From Phoronis australis (taxonomy: Eukaryota > Phoronida > Phoronidae), in NCBI GenBank assembly GCA_002633005.1, contig NMRA01000385.1, positions 189,839-253,838 of the forward strand: a DNA stretch of 64,000 nt, written 5' to 3'. The position numbers and the translations under genes are program-made. The notes below the pieces were generated by a model. The model was not told where the DNA came from and made no database searches. It worked only from the letters and a program-made list of their open reading frames with translations. This document shows, piece by piece, positions 1-15,100 of this stretch. Every line of letters begins with the position of its first letter. Position 1 is the first letter of the stretch.

Positions 1-61
1 TTTTTTGTTGTTGTTATTTTCATTGTTATCATAGCTTTAATGTTTTTTTTTTCTGTTGTAG

Positions 62-116
62 GCTTCAGTCAAAGCTGTAGAAGACCTTTGTTTCGGAAAA
101 GATTTTGAATTCCACG
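62..116 (+). CDS. Exon 1 of the giant gene
   Basis: Acceptor after a T-rich tract ending GTAG, donor G|GTAAGA. Only one frame is open (ASVKAVEDLCFGKDFEFH plus one base), and it joins the next exon in phase 1 to give a glycine. The intron that follows (117-1388) holds no recognisable gene or repeat. Confidence 0.7.
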
Positions 117-3100
117 GTAAGACTGAATCCGAAAGGTTTAAATTAATACCAAAAATATTTTTATTTGATTCTGTCTTTTAAAGGTACAGGTTTAGTTGCT
201 TGCTAGTAGACCTCAATCCTCAGTGGCCTCAAAAGACTCTCAGACTAAATTCTTCGGCACTCAATTGGTCTTTGGTTTTGGGCACTTTTTGTATGTAAAT
301 AGTAAAGTTTCAGGACTTGTGCTTGGCCGAATATTCCCCATGCTTGCACTCTTGTTGACTTCTTGTTTACTGCTGTGAACTGTTTTTAACATCTTCATTG
401 CTGGGTATTGTAAAACATGAGTGCTCTTTAACATTTTACTGCATTTAGATTTAAGCAAAACAATAGAATTTCACCAAATAGCTAGAAATCGGCTTGTAAT
501 TTCCAAATTTTGCCTTGGAGTAGACACCAAGCACATTTGTTTGCACTTAATGCGTTCTCAGTTATGTTTCTGTTCTCTTTTAACTTTCCTGAGAATTGGA
601 AAAAAAATGGTGGGTCCTGGTTCTAATCTTTTTACTCGAAATCGAAAATATATTTATCACTTTCCTTTCATTAAATACAAACTCAGGATAATTATATATT
701 GTTCTTGTACTTGAGGCTATTAGGCACGCCACAGTGTACGCCCAAATTCGCACCTGATGAGCTCTAGATTTGAGCTTCAAGCTTAAGTAGAAACTTGAGA
801 TTTCTTGTAAAAACTTGAGAGTGAGACTGGAATTCATAGCTTTAATGGTGGTGTCATCGAAAGCAAAATAAGATTACACATTCATTGTCATAAACAATAA
901 TATATTCAAACACAGAATGAACTAGGCACTTATTTTTAGTTGATGGAAAGGAACTTTAAAAATAGTTTTGAATTCAGTTTCGAATAAAGATATTACATCC
1001 TGGGACCAGGTCTATTTTCAAGTGGAGTCTCAAAATAAAGTTTGGATGTTTTTCCTTTCTCTTGTAGTTATCTCTTGAAAATGCCATCCCAATTAACACA
1101 GTTGTCTTAAGTTCTTTCTGATGTATTGACTAGTCTGCCAAAACAATGTGCACAGTGCTATTGCTGAAAAACGTAAATGAAGGCATTGATGGATGTATGC
1201 TTTCATGATATTTTAGGAACAAGAACAAATAATAATACTAATTTTTGTCTGCCAATTGCTAGCTGATCTATGATCTCTGTGTTGAAACTTCTGAAATAAC
1301 GCCATGGACATTTTTCCAAACTATATTTCTTCTTTCAGGTGTTAATTGAGTAAAAAATCATGTTTCTTTGAAACACTATGTACTTCAGGTATGGACATAG
1401 TTGTGCCGAATAGAACCAATGAGACTGCTACACTTCGACGTGCCTGCCTCACTGTTGGTGGAATGGCATCAAGTCTGAACAAAACCAACCCAGCGAGAGC
1501 TGCTCAGATTGTTGGCCATCTTACTACCTGGTTGGAGCGACACAATGGTAAATCTCATGATTTGCTCGCTCTGGCTTTACACTTTGTATGAATATATATG
1601 GAGGACATTTCATAATGCGATAGTTGTGATGAGTGCTAAAATGTTGCAACGGCATCTTACATTGAAAGTTTGCTGAGATGTGCAGAAAGTGATTACATCA
1701 TACTTCTGGGATCTGTTTCATGAAATGTGACTTCAAGACTTCAAGACAAAAATTTGGTCTTATGCTTTCACTTCACACTGTCTTGCTTAAATTAGATTTA
1801 GCCAAGTATTTATGAACGCATGAACAGAAATAATTTATGGAAATTATCTCAGTATTTGGCAGTTTTCTGTATTTCTCAGAGACTGTACGTTTGCTCATTT
1901 GTGATTTAATTATTCCTCATAAATATTTACTTCAAGACTTGACATAATACGGTAGTGGTTTAATCACGTACACTTACACATTTGGTCAATCTGACAAAAT
2001 TCAACAAAAATAGCTCACCCCCTAGTATGTGAACCAGACAAATTTGACATAATTATTAATCGCTTGTTTACGTACTCATGATATAGTTGCTTAGTATCCA
2101 CGGCAGTTACAACTTGTGACCCATTGTAATTTCCTGTATCGAAGGGGCAAGCAAAAACTTTATTCATAAAAAATAGCAATTTGAAAGGACTCGAAAACAC
2201 TAGGTGTACTCTTGCTCACTTCCATATGGGCACAAGATTGGAAATCAATTGACTCTTGAACTTATGTGACCATGTGGTGGCAGTCTGATGAGTAGTTCCT
2301 TTTTCAGACCGCACCAAGCGCTCTGCTGATGACATGGACTACAACTATGAGTACTACACCGGTATGATTATGCTGTATGCTCTAAGCAATGCCGCTCATC
2401 ACACCTCGTTAAAGCTGTTCAAGAGATATGCAGCACCAAACCAGGGTCACTCGGCTTGGCGTAGAGCCGCTTTGGAAGCCATGAAGTTCTATCCTCATGA
2501 TGAGGTATGATTTGTTATGAGAAAATACTCTGGCTACTGTGATAGAAAACGTCATGCCCAGAGTGTAAGATTGTTTAATCAGTGCTACCTGGTGGTCAGA
2601 ATACTAAATATGCAGTGTTTGGCTCTGTCATTGTCATTTGGACACAGCTAAGCCAAAGAATATGCACATTGACTTAATGTGTGCGTCACCTGGTCAGCAT
2701 TTCTTGTAAAAACAAAATTAAAGAAATATAATCACTTTTCCTCACTTAGTTGTTTATCTCCCAGTATTTCCCATTAATAAAAGAGTAATGGTCTGATATA
2801 ACGTGCCCGAATTTTGAGAACCATTTTTTTTCCGCTAAATAACGGGCATAAACTGGTTCTCAAAATACGGGCACATTATATCAGACTATTGCCAATTAGT
2901 ATACCATAAGATTTATGCCTCACTGTTCCAAACCACACTGTGTGTTGTTCAATGCCATTGCAACAATTTCCCAGCAAACTTTTCAAAGACCAGACCCCAG
3001 TAAGATGGGGTCACTGGACCACCGTGATTTCTTGGGACAGCTGAATACTAAATTCATTGCCATAGTTTTCCTATGCACTCGCACGTTATATGTGGTCGCA

Positions 3101-6100
3101 AAGTTTCATTATATCTGTGTGGTGTCTGACATTGGTCATTTTGCTATTTAAGTTTGCTTTTGTATCTTTGCAGTTCGTTGAGGTTTTTGTAAAATATGCC
3201 TTATAGGTGTCTCTTAAGAAGACACCTTGCTATTTTCAGACAGGCTACATTAAGTTTACTGGAAGTGGGACCCTATAGGAGGAATGTTTAAAACGGATCA
3301 TTTTTTCAATTGCTGTGCGTGATAAAGTTGGTGCATGTCAATGCTCAGCATCGCTCATGTTTTTGAAGAGAGCTTTCTCTGATTGGTTTAAGGTCATTGT
3401 TATGCTAACCATTTTTAAGATCATATGAATTCATGTTTTAACGTGGAAGACACTGGCACGTTTATTGATTGTTTTTTCGATACATTTAAGAGTGCTGAGA
3501 TTCTCATCACCCTGGCCTTCCACGACTTTCACGATGTTGTCCGCCAGCAGGCCTACAGAACGTATACTGAGCATCCCAAGCGGTACCAACTGACGGATGC
3601 ACAGAGAGACATTATACTAAGGTAAGTAAATTAGGTTGATGCTATATAGAAAACTGTGGATGCGGTAATTCATTATTCTGATCTGTGGTAAAGTCACAGA
3701 TGAGTTTGGAAACAAATTGCAGCTGCTGAAGGGATGGTGATTCTAGTCTCTTGTCAAATAAGTCACTTGACTTTGTGCAATGTAATGTAAAACTGAAGTT
3801 TTTACCAAACAATCTGCTAGTGAAAAATGACCCTGTTGTGAAGGTTTCTGTTAAGACACTGTAAGTAGCATTCTGTGTGCTTGCTTTGAATTTGGTCACA
3901 CCCAGAGGTTGGCTGAAACAATGTCACACCACGGTCGGTGCAGTAATTTTCAAAACAATTATTTGACGTTTTAGCTGATTTTTACTGTCAAAAAGCATTC
4001 TTGTCGAAATTTAGTCAGAGTGAAATGTTTTGTTATTACATCTAGTCACTGATTGTTTTTTGTCATGGCCTTGCACAGTAAGTTGTTGAGATTTTGCCAA
4101 AATTGGTGTAGCACGCCTGTCAAGATTTTGTTGCTACTTAATCAGCATTGAAACAGATTCTAGAGGAAAAGAAATGAATATGTTGTCCTTGTTTTGTGCA
4201 TCAAACCTTCATTAAATTTGTTCAGTTTGTTTTGAAAACTGCTGTTCAGTACTAATGCATTCAGGCACTGTTCAGGGATTGGCCACTTATCTGGTAGTGT
4301 TAGGATTTAGGATTATTACCTCAAACAACCACAGAGAAAAATATTCATCACAGAATCAATGGCAAAAAGAAACACCAGACTCGTTGTTATCTGGATCTTA
4401 ACTAGACCTCTTTCAACCTTTAGCAATGGTAACCTGTTATTTGTATCGTTTATTCTCTGAGGTTCACCTGACTTCCCTATCGGAAAACTTGATGTTTATA
4501 ATTTCATGTTTTAAATTAATCTTCTGAATTCTTTCTTTCAGACGCAATGCCTCTGCTGTGATACCACCCAATAGGGATAGACGAGGTATCCAAGACTTTT
4601 TGGACAAGGGACTTCATTGGGAAATTGAGATACCTGGGTTTTCGTGGACCAAGGTGATTGGCAGCACAGCCATTGGTGCATCATTTGGTGTCATTCTGAG
4701 AAACAAGATGTCTCTCGATCTAAGTAAGTACAATTCGTTGACAGTAAAACCTCAACAATATAGTGTACAAGTGAAATTGTGTTTTCCTACTTTTTCATAA
4801 AAGATATGTAGCTTCAAATTAATGCTTTACCATGTTGCTACGGTCAAAACTATTATGGAATAAAAATGTGTGCATTCACACAATGTTACAAGGACTTGAA
4901 AAAGGGAAAATGGGTGAGATAGCACTGTGACTGAGGTTTCAACAAAAAGGGCTGAGATGAGAACAAAGGACTGGGCTGATTTCTGCAACAATTTCACACA
5001 AGAAGCTAGCATGGTCAGGTAAATCACCTTTTATAAAAGGTGATATCTTGTGAAGTTTTGCATGATAATTCATTTTCAAGAGGTTCTCACTTCCACAGAA
5101 TGTATACCTGATTGATGGTATTCAGTTGACACCTTATCTGTGGTAACTTAATTGTAACAGAGTGGTACATTATTTTCTGAAGTGTTACAGGTGCAAAGTT
5201 TATTGACATCGAAGTGGCATCGATAATCATTCAGTTAGTACTGAATTTTGTCACGTGCTGTTTGTAACTTTTTGGAGGCGCAGACTATGTTTGATGTTTC
5301 AAAACCAGTAGAGAGCGTGTTTATGATTTGATGTCAAGCTCTTGTGACACAGTCTTTGCTTGATGTTTTAGAACCCCTTGAAGGCATGTTTATGATTGAC
5401 GTCTATGATACAGCCTATGCTGAGGCCAACCTTGGGATCCTCAACATCAAGTTTGACATGTTCCGCCTCCAAGTCTGTTTCCGTGGTTATATCCGGTACA
5501 ATCTTAATATGGCTAAGGTAATGAGGCGAATTCTTCATTGAGTACTCTAACACTCTTCTATAATCCCATAAGCTATAAACTTGTGAATAGAGACTATATG
5601 TCATTTTGAAATTCACATAATATATCAGATTTATTTGATCTTGGGCACATTGTATCAAAAATCGTAAGTCACTCGGTCATAGCTATGACTTTCTCAGCCA
5701 CGTTATTGCAAATGGAAGAGCAGAAATGTTACTACTGGCATAAATTTGATAATTGTTTATTTTCAAATGTAATTATGGTTGTTAGCAGTCAGGTTAATGT
5801 ACTATGTGCAAACTAAAGGCAGAGTTATTGGTTCATCTTTACATCCAGATTAATCCCTCATTATCTGAAAGAAACTAACTTTTGATTGACGCTGCATACT
5901 ACTATAAAGCTATATGACTCAGCTTGATCTTCAATCAGTTGAGAAGTGATTTTCTGTCTATCAAAGAATTGCTAGTTTGTTACTTTTAGAGACCGGCATG
6001 GTGAGTAAGATGACATGCTGTCGTAACTAGTCATCTTGTCAGTTATTGTCTCAGCAATAACTATCAGTTTCAACCAAGTCCAGAAATCACACTTACTTAG

Positions 6101-9100
6101 ACTGATGAACAATTTGAGACAAATTTCTTAGTGGTAAGTTGTCTAAATCAATAACTGGTGTTTATGACTGAGAAGGTGGATTTATTGCCACTTTAAATTT
6201 TATTTGAAGTATTGTGACGATATTCCAATTAGTCTTGCCATTCAATATGAGAGACGTCTCACCGCTCAGAGGAAAATGATATTGTTCACTACTTCCGCAT
6301 TTTCCCTAATAACTGCCCATGCTCCTCTAAGCGCACCCCCACGAGTTTTCAGACTTTGCTGAAACAAGCGCCCAGCCCATAACCGTGTACATGCAAAGAA
6401 TGCCTTACCTACAGTGCTAAAATTCTACAGTAACGTCTTCAGTTTGACAACAAGATCTGGAAGTCTTGAAAAAATCATTGTGCGCTTAATTTCTAGACCA
6501 CCAGCCTCGCCGCTATATGTCGGTATTTAGCCATGACTGTACAGTTCAGACTTCCGCCGTGCTCTAAAAAGAATACTAGTTTGCTGATCTTCTGAGGAAC
6601 ATGTTTCGTTATGGTCTGGCCTATCAGAACAGACACAGCGTACATGTCGACAGGAGAACCTTTCCCGTACAAATTCCACATTTTCTCCTTCAACAAGATT
6701 CCAAATTTCTTTGTACATGTAGAAACCGCGAATCTAAGACTAATAAAAAATTGGTGTTAAAAGCACATTAGTTCTAGAAAAGTTTTAGAACATTGCATTA
6801 GTCTATAAATACTCAGGCACGCGTTTGGGACAGGCAGTAAAGCAGTTAAGCAGTTGACAGTTAGATAAAATTTGAACATCAATTAATTACTGGGCAGTTA
6901 CAGTAGAGTTGCTGAACGTGTCTCAGAAGTTCATCACAAGTCAAGGCTTCGCAGCACTGGCTGGAGCATAGAATAGACATTACGTCGGACGTTTTGTTTG
7001 AGTAGGCTTGTGAAGATACGGTCGAGATTAATAAAAGGATTAACTCGAGCCAGTCTTCAGTCTATCATCGCACCGAAAGCTATTAGCACCAGTCTGTAAC
7101 AACCTGCACCCACCCGCACACGGGGAAAAACGTGACATTGTTCAATTAATCATAATTGGTGTTGTTAAAGCCATATGTCTGATAAAATGACCACTGACAG
7201 TGAATGCTAACACACTCTTACACCTTAAAAACAACTGCCAGACAGTCATGTATGCATCCAGCCATACGCCGACTAATATGGGCCTTAGCATGGTCTGCAT
7301 ATCAAAGGGGGCTGGGGGGGGGGGGCTATAGCCCCTCACTTTTTTCTGTTTTGTGCCGCCCATGCTTACCAAGACAATTGTCAAATGTTTTTAGCAGGAT
7401 GAGACTGGTAATTGCTGAACAAAACACATTCTGCTTTACTGCTTGTGCTTATATCTTTGGATACAATGAACATCTAGCTCGTCAGATTGCGTTTACGACT
7501 GGCAATTGAACTCTCACGTGACACGCACGTGCTGGCATACTCATACGCGCAGACGAACTTCAAACCAAACATGTGACAACAACATGTGTGTTTGTTGAGA
7601 GATTTTTCTTGTGTTGCCGGATAGGCCATAGATGGCACGATCTAGCTCAAACCTGCTGTTAATCCTGACTCCACAAGAACTTAAAAATCTTAGGGACGTT
7701 ACTTGGAAAACTTAAGGTGAATTTCAGGTAGTTTGCTTAAGTAAAAACTGTATTGATTTTTTTTATTCAAGCATTTAAGTTGCCATAGTGATGATTGCAA
7801 GGCAGTGATATATCAGTCGACAAGTTTCCGCCCTGGGATTTCAGCACAATTTTCTGTAAAACAATCGTAATTTAACAACAAAGTTCGATAGCAATGCACC
7901 ACAATTTTGCAGACAGTCTGCTACAGTTTACTGATACGTCACAGAGCATAAATATGACGAGTCTTTGCTTTCGATCTCACCCGTTTCGGAGACCGGGTTA
8001 CAACCTCTTGGTTTACAATAAGCGCCTCCCTAAAACAAATTTTTATAAGCACCCTAGGTTGTTATTAGGTTGAATACAGTAGTCGATCAATTTGTACTTA
8101 GTGGGTCATTTAAGTAAAGACGAAATGTTATTTGCTCGAATCATTCTTAGTCATTGGTAATGTTTCATTTTCAGGAATATGGCATTAACTCGGTTCAAGA
8201 TCTCGTTAACATTTTTGACACACTTTACGACCAGTTCGTCACACCCATCGAGACTGCAGTCGATAGTTTCATGGGCATTTTCCAGAGCATAAATAAGCAA
8301 GGCGGCTTTGGAGTAAGTAAACAACTCTATACAAGTAACAGTGTTCTGAAACCATCACGAGAAGTTTATAGTTTTATGGTATGTGTAGGCTCACCAGCTA
8401 GGACTTCTGTGTGTATCAGGGGTGCATCTGTTGACAAATGAATCTTAATTGACAAAAAACAAGATCCCCAAAACCACGGTAAGTGTTTCGCGAGTTGGCA
8501 AGGAGCTTACTAGCAGAATGATTGGTTGGTGATGCTGGAATTACGTTTTTATTGCATTGTTTCTGGTCATTGCATAGTTTCTGGTCATTGCATATTGTTT
8601 CTGGTCATTGCATTGTTTCTGGTCATTGCATTGTTTCTGGTCATTGCATTGTTTCTGGTCATTGCATATTGTTTCTGGTCATTGCATAGTTTCTGGTCAT
8701 TGCATTGTTTCTGGTCCCAAATACCTTGTATAGAGAACACAGTCAATTATTTATCATAGTGTTTGTAATAATAAAATCTTATCAATTTTAGCCAAAAATA
8801 ATTTCCAACAACGAAATCATCTCAATGAACAGACAGGCTCCACTGTTTTATTTTTGTATTTGTTTTTATACTCAATAGTCAAACCCTGTTCATGCATTTG
8901 CGTATGTAATATCTACTGGCAAAGGGATATTAAAAACAAGTTGGTGCTGTCATCAGATTACATTATATGGATAATGTTGCAAACAGTGTTGTGTTCTGGT
9001 AGCAAACATATCAAAACAAACGAGCTGGAATTTGGCTAGTCATTTTTCCGCGGTGTGGCATATGCAAAACATGGTGTACAATATTTAGGTTCTCCAAGGG

Positions 9101-12100
9101 TTCGTTACTTGTCTTTTTTAAAGATCAGTCTGGACATAAATATGACTTGCAGTGACTATTACGTAAAAGTGAGTATTTATTCAGTAAAAAATTACAACAA
9201 CCTGTAGTAGTTCCAACCAAATATAACGCCAAGTACGGCAAAACATCTGATATGTGGGCCGCTTGACTGTAACCATAATTTCTCAAGACTTTAGTGTCGG
9301 ATTGTTTTGATGGTGTACAATTTAAAAGGAAACATTTTATTCACTGGTTTTACTCATCCGTTATGAAAAGAATGAAAAGAAAATTTTAATAAAATTTTTT
9401 TTGTGATACTGTGTCGAGGTAGCTGACGCGATATTCCAATATTTAGTTTTAGTGTTAAATTGAACTAAAACTGTTAATTATGCTTAACAACGTTTTATTT
9501 TTACTATTAACTCAGACATTGTGCTACTCGCATGTACAATCAGTAGTTTTAATAATAAACTACACCAGCTTCTACAAAGTTATGTCATGTTCTTACAAAC
9601 TTGGGCAAACACTATGGACTGGCAGTTACTTAAACAATTGTTCAGCAGTAAAATGTCATTTTGTCACTCTGAATTGAGAGTTGCTGTTGACATTATGGCA
9701 CCTAGGCAATAGTTGTTTGTTTGTGACTTGTGAGAACAGTGTGTGGTACCATACCTGTCAAGATTTTATCGAAAATTTGCCACTATTGAAAGGTGCCTAT
9801 AATCATAAAAGAAATCACAGATACATAATTCTCAGTTTCATCCATATCGAAGTTCGATGTAATACAGTTTACTTTGAATTATTGTACATGAGAGTATCTG
9901 TACTATATTGTGATGTTATAATGTGATTCGATGTATGTCCATTCATTAAAGAAATATGGCTCTACACTTGAACAAATTGCTTTGTGTTGAAAATTAATTA
10001 ACTTTGTTGTTTTTATAGGCCTTGTTCAAGTCCTTCGCCCAAACCATTATTGACCTTCCCAAGAACATCGTTAAAACTGCTGAAGCGCTGGCAAGCTGGA
10101 CTGGGAAAACCACCAATTGTCTCCCCTGGGTGACAGCTGTCCGAAAAGTTGTTCTCAGAATCAAGTTTTTCATTAATGATGTAAAAATGGACATCGAGAA
10201 TTTTGTTACGGTAATGCGTAAAAAATCTCTTGTAAAAGTCTTACGGTATATTAAATTTTTCCTGATAGTTGTATTAACTAAACTTTAATCAAAAGAGAGT
10301 ATGTCTTGAATTTTGCCGGCATAATTGATTCCATTTGCATCAGTTTAGAACACAGAAAGGTTTTTTCAGTGGGGAGACAGTTTTCAATTGAAAAGAAGAG
10401 GAAATGAAAATCTGAGCACATAATTTGTTTGTTTTCAAGAAATTTCATTTAATTAGCAAAGAAGCAGAACTTGTGTCATGGTTTTAGGTTCTTTGAAGAT
10501 GTTTAACTTTCAACCTGGCAAATTTCTTTGGAAGTAAATTGCAATGATTAGATTGTCCATAACCATGACAACAATAGCTGATGATTTTACAACTGGTTGC
10601 ATTTCAAAGTGGAAACAAAGAATTTGGAGACTTCCTCATGATACCCCAGGGTGTGCTTTCATTATAGATGTGAAATGGGAATTAAGTGCTGCTCAGATGG
10701 TTGACTTTTTTCCCTGTTTTTGTTCACGACAACTTTCCATGGGAAAGAGGGCATTTTGTTACAAAACTCAATTCCCTAATGGTTTACTTTTAGTAATTCG
10801 AAATTCCAAAAAAGGTGTCATATTGCTACTAAAAACCTGCATTTGTTTTTATAAATATTGCTCTTAGTTTTAAATGTATGGTGCAAGAAACGTGTTCTTT
10901 TTGGCAACATTAAAAAAGCACCCTTTGTACTGTTTCTTGCTTAGTAGTTTGAAAAACAAACTGCTCAAGAATCCCTACAAAATGTTTAGGTTGATGGAAT
11001 TATTCCTGACAAAAGGGTGATGTTTTCATAGAGACTCCTCTCAAACAGCTTCCTTTTTCAAATCCATTCTCTACATGACTGGGTATCTCAAATTTTCTAG
11101 CTGCAATCATCACAAGACAGCCAACTATCTCCTTACACGATTCCCAATAAACTGACTCTTTCCAAATCATGTAACTTTGTGTTCTTGAATTGTGTGCCTC
11201 AGAGATTGAGTCATGCTTCTTGCAGGGCGTTTTGACTGTCAGGACTATGCATATCACCTCAAACATTGAGTCATGCTTCTTGCAGGAAGTTTTGACTGTC
11301 AGGACTATGCATATCACCTCAGACATTGAGTCATGCTTCTTGCAGGACGTTTTGACTGTCAGGACTATGCATGTTATGATTCTTTGCGCTTTATGATGTT
11401 CTAAGAAATCTGAGCCAATCAAAGTACTTTCAACTGTTTTCAGACAATTCTTGATGCCATTCAAGTGACAATCCCTTACGCTATTGAGCAGTTTGAGAAA
11501 ACTGGCAAACAGATTGTGCAATCCCTAGGTGAACTGATTTCAGCGCCATCTAGTGCTCTGGAAGGACTTGGACAAGCTTTCATCAGGTATGTTGAACAAC
11601 ATTTTCTTGCTTGTCGCGTCGTCATTAAAACAGCCAAAGCACTAACTCGGCCATTTTGTACAAGGTATCCCTTGGCTGCCTTGTGAAATTCTTAGAACAC
11701 TTGCCAAGCGTTATTTGTCTAACCCAGGGTTGCCATGGCAATGTTTATGCTGATGGGTGCCAAGAAACGGGTGGAAATCAACTTCCCTATCAAGGGAGGC
11801 AACCTGCCCTACTGGATGACACCTGGTGAGGATCTGCGTGCCCTCAAAACTGATATGCTCTATGCTACAAAGTCGGTTTCCAACATGTTAAAAATCTACG
11901 CCACACGACCAACACCTTTCAAGGTTGGATATGGTGCTACTGGACTGAAGAGCATGGTGAGTATGATTAACTTGTCCGTAAATTATCATTTACTCTTTTA
12001 ATGCTTGACGGATTCAGATAAGATGAAAAAAACAGAGTAGAGTTGGATCAACTAAACTTTGTTCATTCATGTAAAAGCAAAGTGGATCTGTAGATATACA

Positions 12101-15100
12101 GTTAAATTACTTCAGTATGCTATAGACTACCCAGATGTAGTAGGGCAAAAGTGCAAATTGAAAAAAATGGTTGAGTATTAATTTGTTATTTTTATGAAAA
12201 ATTCTCTAATTCAAGCATGGGAAGATATGATCAATTTTAAATGAACTTTGTTGACAATTTACCATTTTTGATTCATGGTCCAAACTCTTTAATGTCGATG
12301 AAATTGCTTTATTTTCTTCATCTAGATAATAACGTGTTGTTTATTAATTTATGTTAGGGTCAACAACAAAAAGAGGTTGGCATGAAGTTCATCTCAGCTC
12401 TAAGTAACTTGCTGGAACCATTTGAATATCTGTTCAAGCCATTGTTTGACTTGTATAAATCTGTCCTGGCTGTCTACTACAACATAAAAGACATTATCGA
12501 CACCATAAAGACATAGTAAGTGTTTGCTGTTACTGATGGTGGTGGTAGTGGCAGTTGTGGTGAGAATGGCGATAATAACGGGGGCATTTGCGATGAACAT
12601 ATTATGTGCCATTGTTACCAAAAATTCACAAACAAAATTTTGGAAATGGTTATAAAAAGAATTTGATCTAAATAAAAATGTTGCGGAATGAAATTTAAGC
12701 AATTGAATTTTCCTAATTTTTCAATCCATTTTTGTTGTTTGATTTTAATCTTGCTGAATATGGTTTCTTTTTTGTTTTTTTATTGAAAAGTTGAATTTTT
12801 TCACAAATGGAATGTATTTTATAGAAATTAAAGCAACAGCAACTCACTCAATATCATTCAAACAAAGAAGTGATCAATTGCTAATTTGAGATATTCATCT
12901 GTAGCGTTACCAAAGCCAAAGACACATTTACTATGCTGTTTGGAGCCAAGTTTCACAAGAAGTTCCCCAGAACCAGACGTAGCGGGGCTGAAGATGAATA
13001 TGGAGATGGCAACTGGCCGTCCACTGCTAATAATTTCTATAGCAACAAAACTGAAGGCATTGGAATTATGCTTCTGGCTGATTCTGGTCAAAAGGTGAGT
13101 TAAACACCAGATTTTTATTTTTTTGTCTGAAGCACTAACTATTTTGTAGAGTCAGAAAATCATTTAAGATTTAATTGCCATTATGGTTTCTTGTTTCTCG
13201 TGAGTGTTTAGAAAATCAAGGAATCCTAAAATAGCTGTGTTAGGTTATCATGATTATGTAAGTCTTAATTGCCAACTGTTTCGCTTTTGGTGGGAATGTC
13301 GCGTGTTCTGCCACAGCATCTACCAGAGACAAGAGCCCAATGCTGGAGATTTACGGATGATGGTAACACATCAAATACAGATTGTAATACAAAGCCAATT
13401 CTTACTGGAGCCATGTTCCACAACTCACTCCACGTTAATTTCCTCTCTGGCAGGTTCCACCTTGTCCAAGCGGCTTGTTGCCTGAGTTGAACTGCTCTGG
13501 TCCTTCTAGCATCCTCTTCGTCTTTCCTTACGTCTTCCTGTACCATCTCCCTTCTCTGTACTTTTGATGCACTACTCCACTGTTGAAAATGGTAGGCTTC
13601 CAGTCCTTCGTGCCCAGCACAGATGTTTCCGACCATATTTCTGTTCAGCAACATGTTTTCTCCTTGATTTACGGCTACTAAGTGGCCATTTTCTTCCCGA
13701 TCGGGTCACAATTCTTGCCTCCCTTACTATAGCATCCCTTGCACTATTTACTGTTTGCACAAGTTTGCACTTAGCCATCTTGATCCCTTTTAATGAAGAT
13801 GACAATGTTAGCTGCAACTCTGCTGTTCTTCCGTACAGACTGACCTGAGTGAAATTTGGAAGAATCCCTAGCCATTTTTTAAACGCTTTGTTCACTTTTG
13901 GTTTTACTCCTTTCACAACAGAGACTGAAATTTCATAGAGTATATTAAATTCCCACATCAATCTGGGCAACAGGCCTGTTGGTAGACCTATGCCTTGAAT
14001 TTTACTGGTAATCCACTCTTCTCTATTCACTGTTAGCCACTGTTTAGTCTGAGCTTCAATCTGTAAGTTGTTGTTATGGTCGCTGAGCAGGTCATCGTAC
14101 CATTTGCCAAGATACTTGATTGTTCCCCACAATCAATGGCATCTGTTCACATTGAATCATCAGCCTTAATCCATTGACAATCTTTCTTGCCCTGATGACC
14201 ATGCTTTGTGACTTTCTTTGTTTAAATGTCATCATACTCCTGGTGGCTGCTTCTTCAAGTGCTGTTAAGGGCCTTTCATACCAACGTCGACGCGTCGATG
14301 GTTTGGGGAGTTGCGGTCAGTATGAACGCTTAACTATGGTCCTGGATCGCAGTTAACAGCTCCAGTTGACATCACAGTTAACAGGTGGATTTAAGACCGC
14401 AGCATCGACGCTGCGGTGTAGTATGAACGCTTAACTCCGGTCCAGTCGAAGTTATCGTCAAGTGGCACTGTTATCGTCAACAGTTACAAGGTAGTGTGAT
14501 CACTATTAGCTGCTTATATTTTGCTTTAATAATAACCAATCGATTTAAAGTTTAATGTCACTTAGCACATGTAAATATTTCCAAATTGAAACATTGAAAA
14601 AAATCTTAGCATGCAACGCTACCTTGCAGTAACTTCGATGACGACAGCGGCACCAACTGCTTACTTCGATGTTCATTAACTACCGAACCCAGTATGAACG
14701 GTCCAGTTAACTGCGCTGTTTTCGTCGACGCTCCAGACCGGAGTTAAGTCAATATGAAAGGGCCTTTAGACCCATCAATGCATGCACGTGTGTCACTGTT
14801 GTAACTGTACGGTCATCCATGTAAGCTTAAATCACATGCCTCGAAATTCCTGTCTCCAGTCTGAGGCCTCTGCTCTGACTTGTAACAAGTTGTTAGCTTT
14901 TTATTTATCAAGAAATTCATTCCCATGATGAAAAGGACTGAAGAAATCGTGCAATTCACCACAATCCTTCGTTTAATGGCGATCCATTCTGTAGTCCTGG
15001 ATCCCCATTGGTAAATCTCAGTTTGATTCCACTGATAATCGCTAATCATTCTCTGGATGCTGTCTGGTAGATGATAATAAATGCTTCACTTCTGGGTTGA

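Noticed and set aside
8559-8716. Regular short repeats that might suggest a CRISPR array
   Set aside because: The units touch each other with only 0-2 variable bases between them, so there are no spacers. It is an intronic minisatellite in animal DNA.
11000-11521. 173-codon open frame on the minus strand
   Set aside because: It is antisense to exon 9 and created by the 60-bp tandem repeat; it shows no domain or codon sense.
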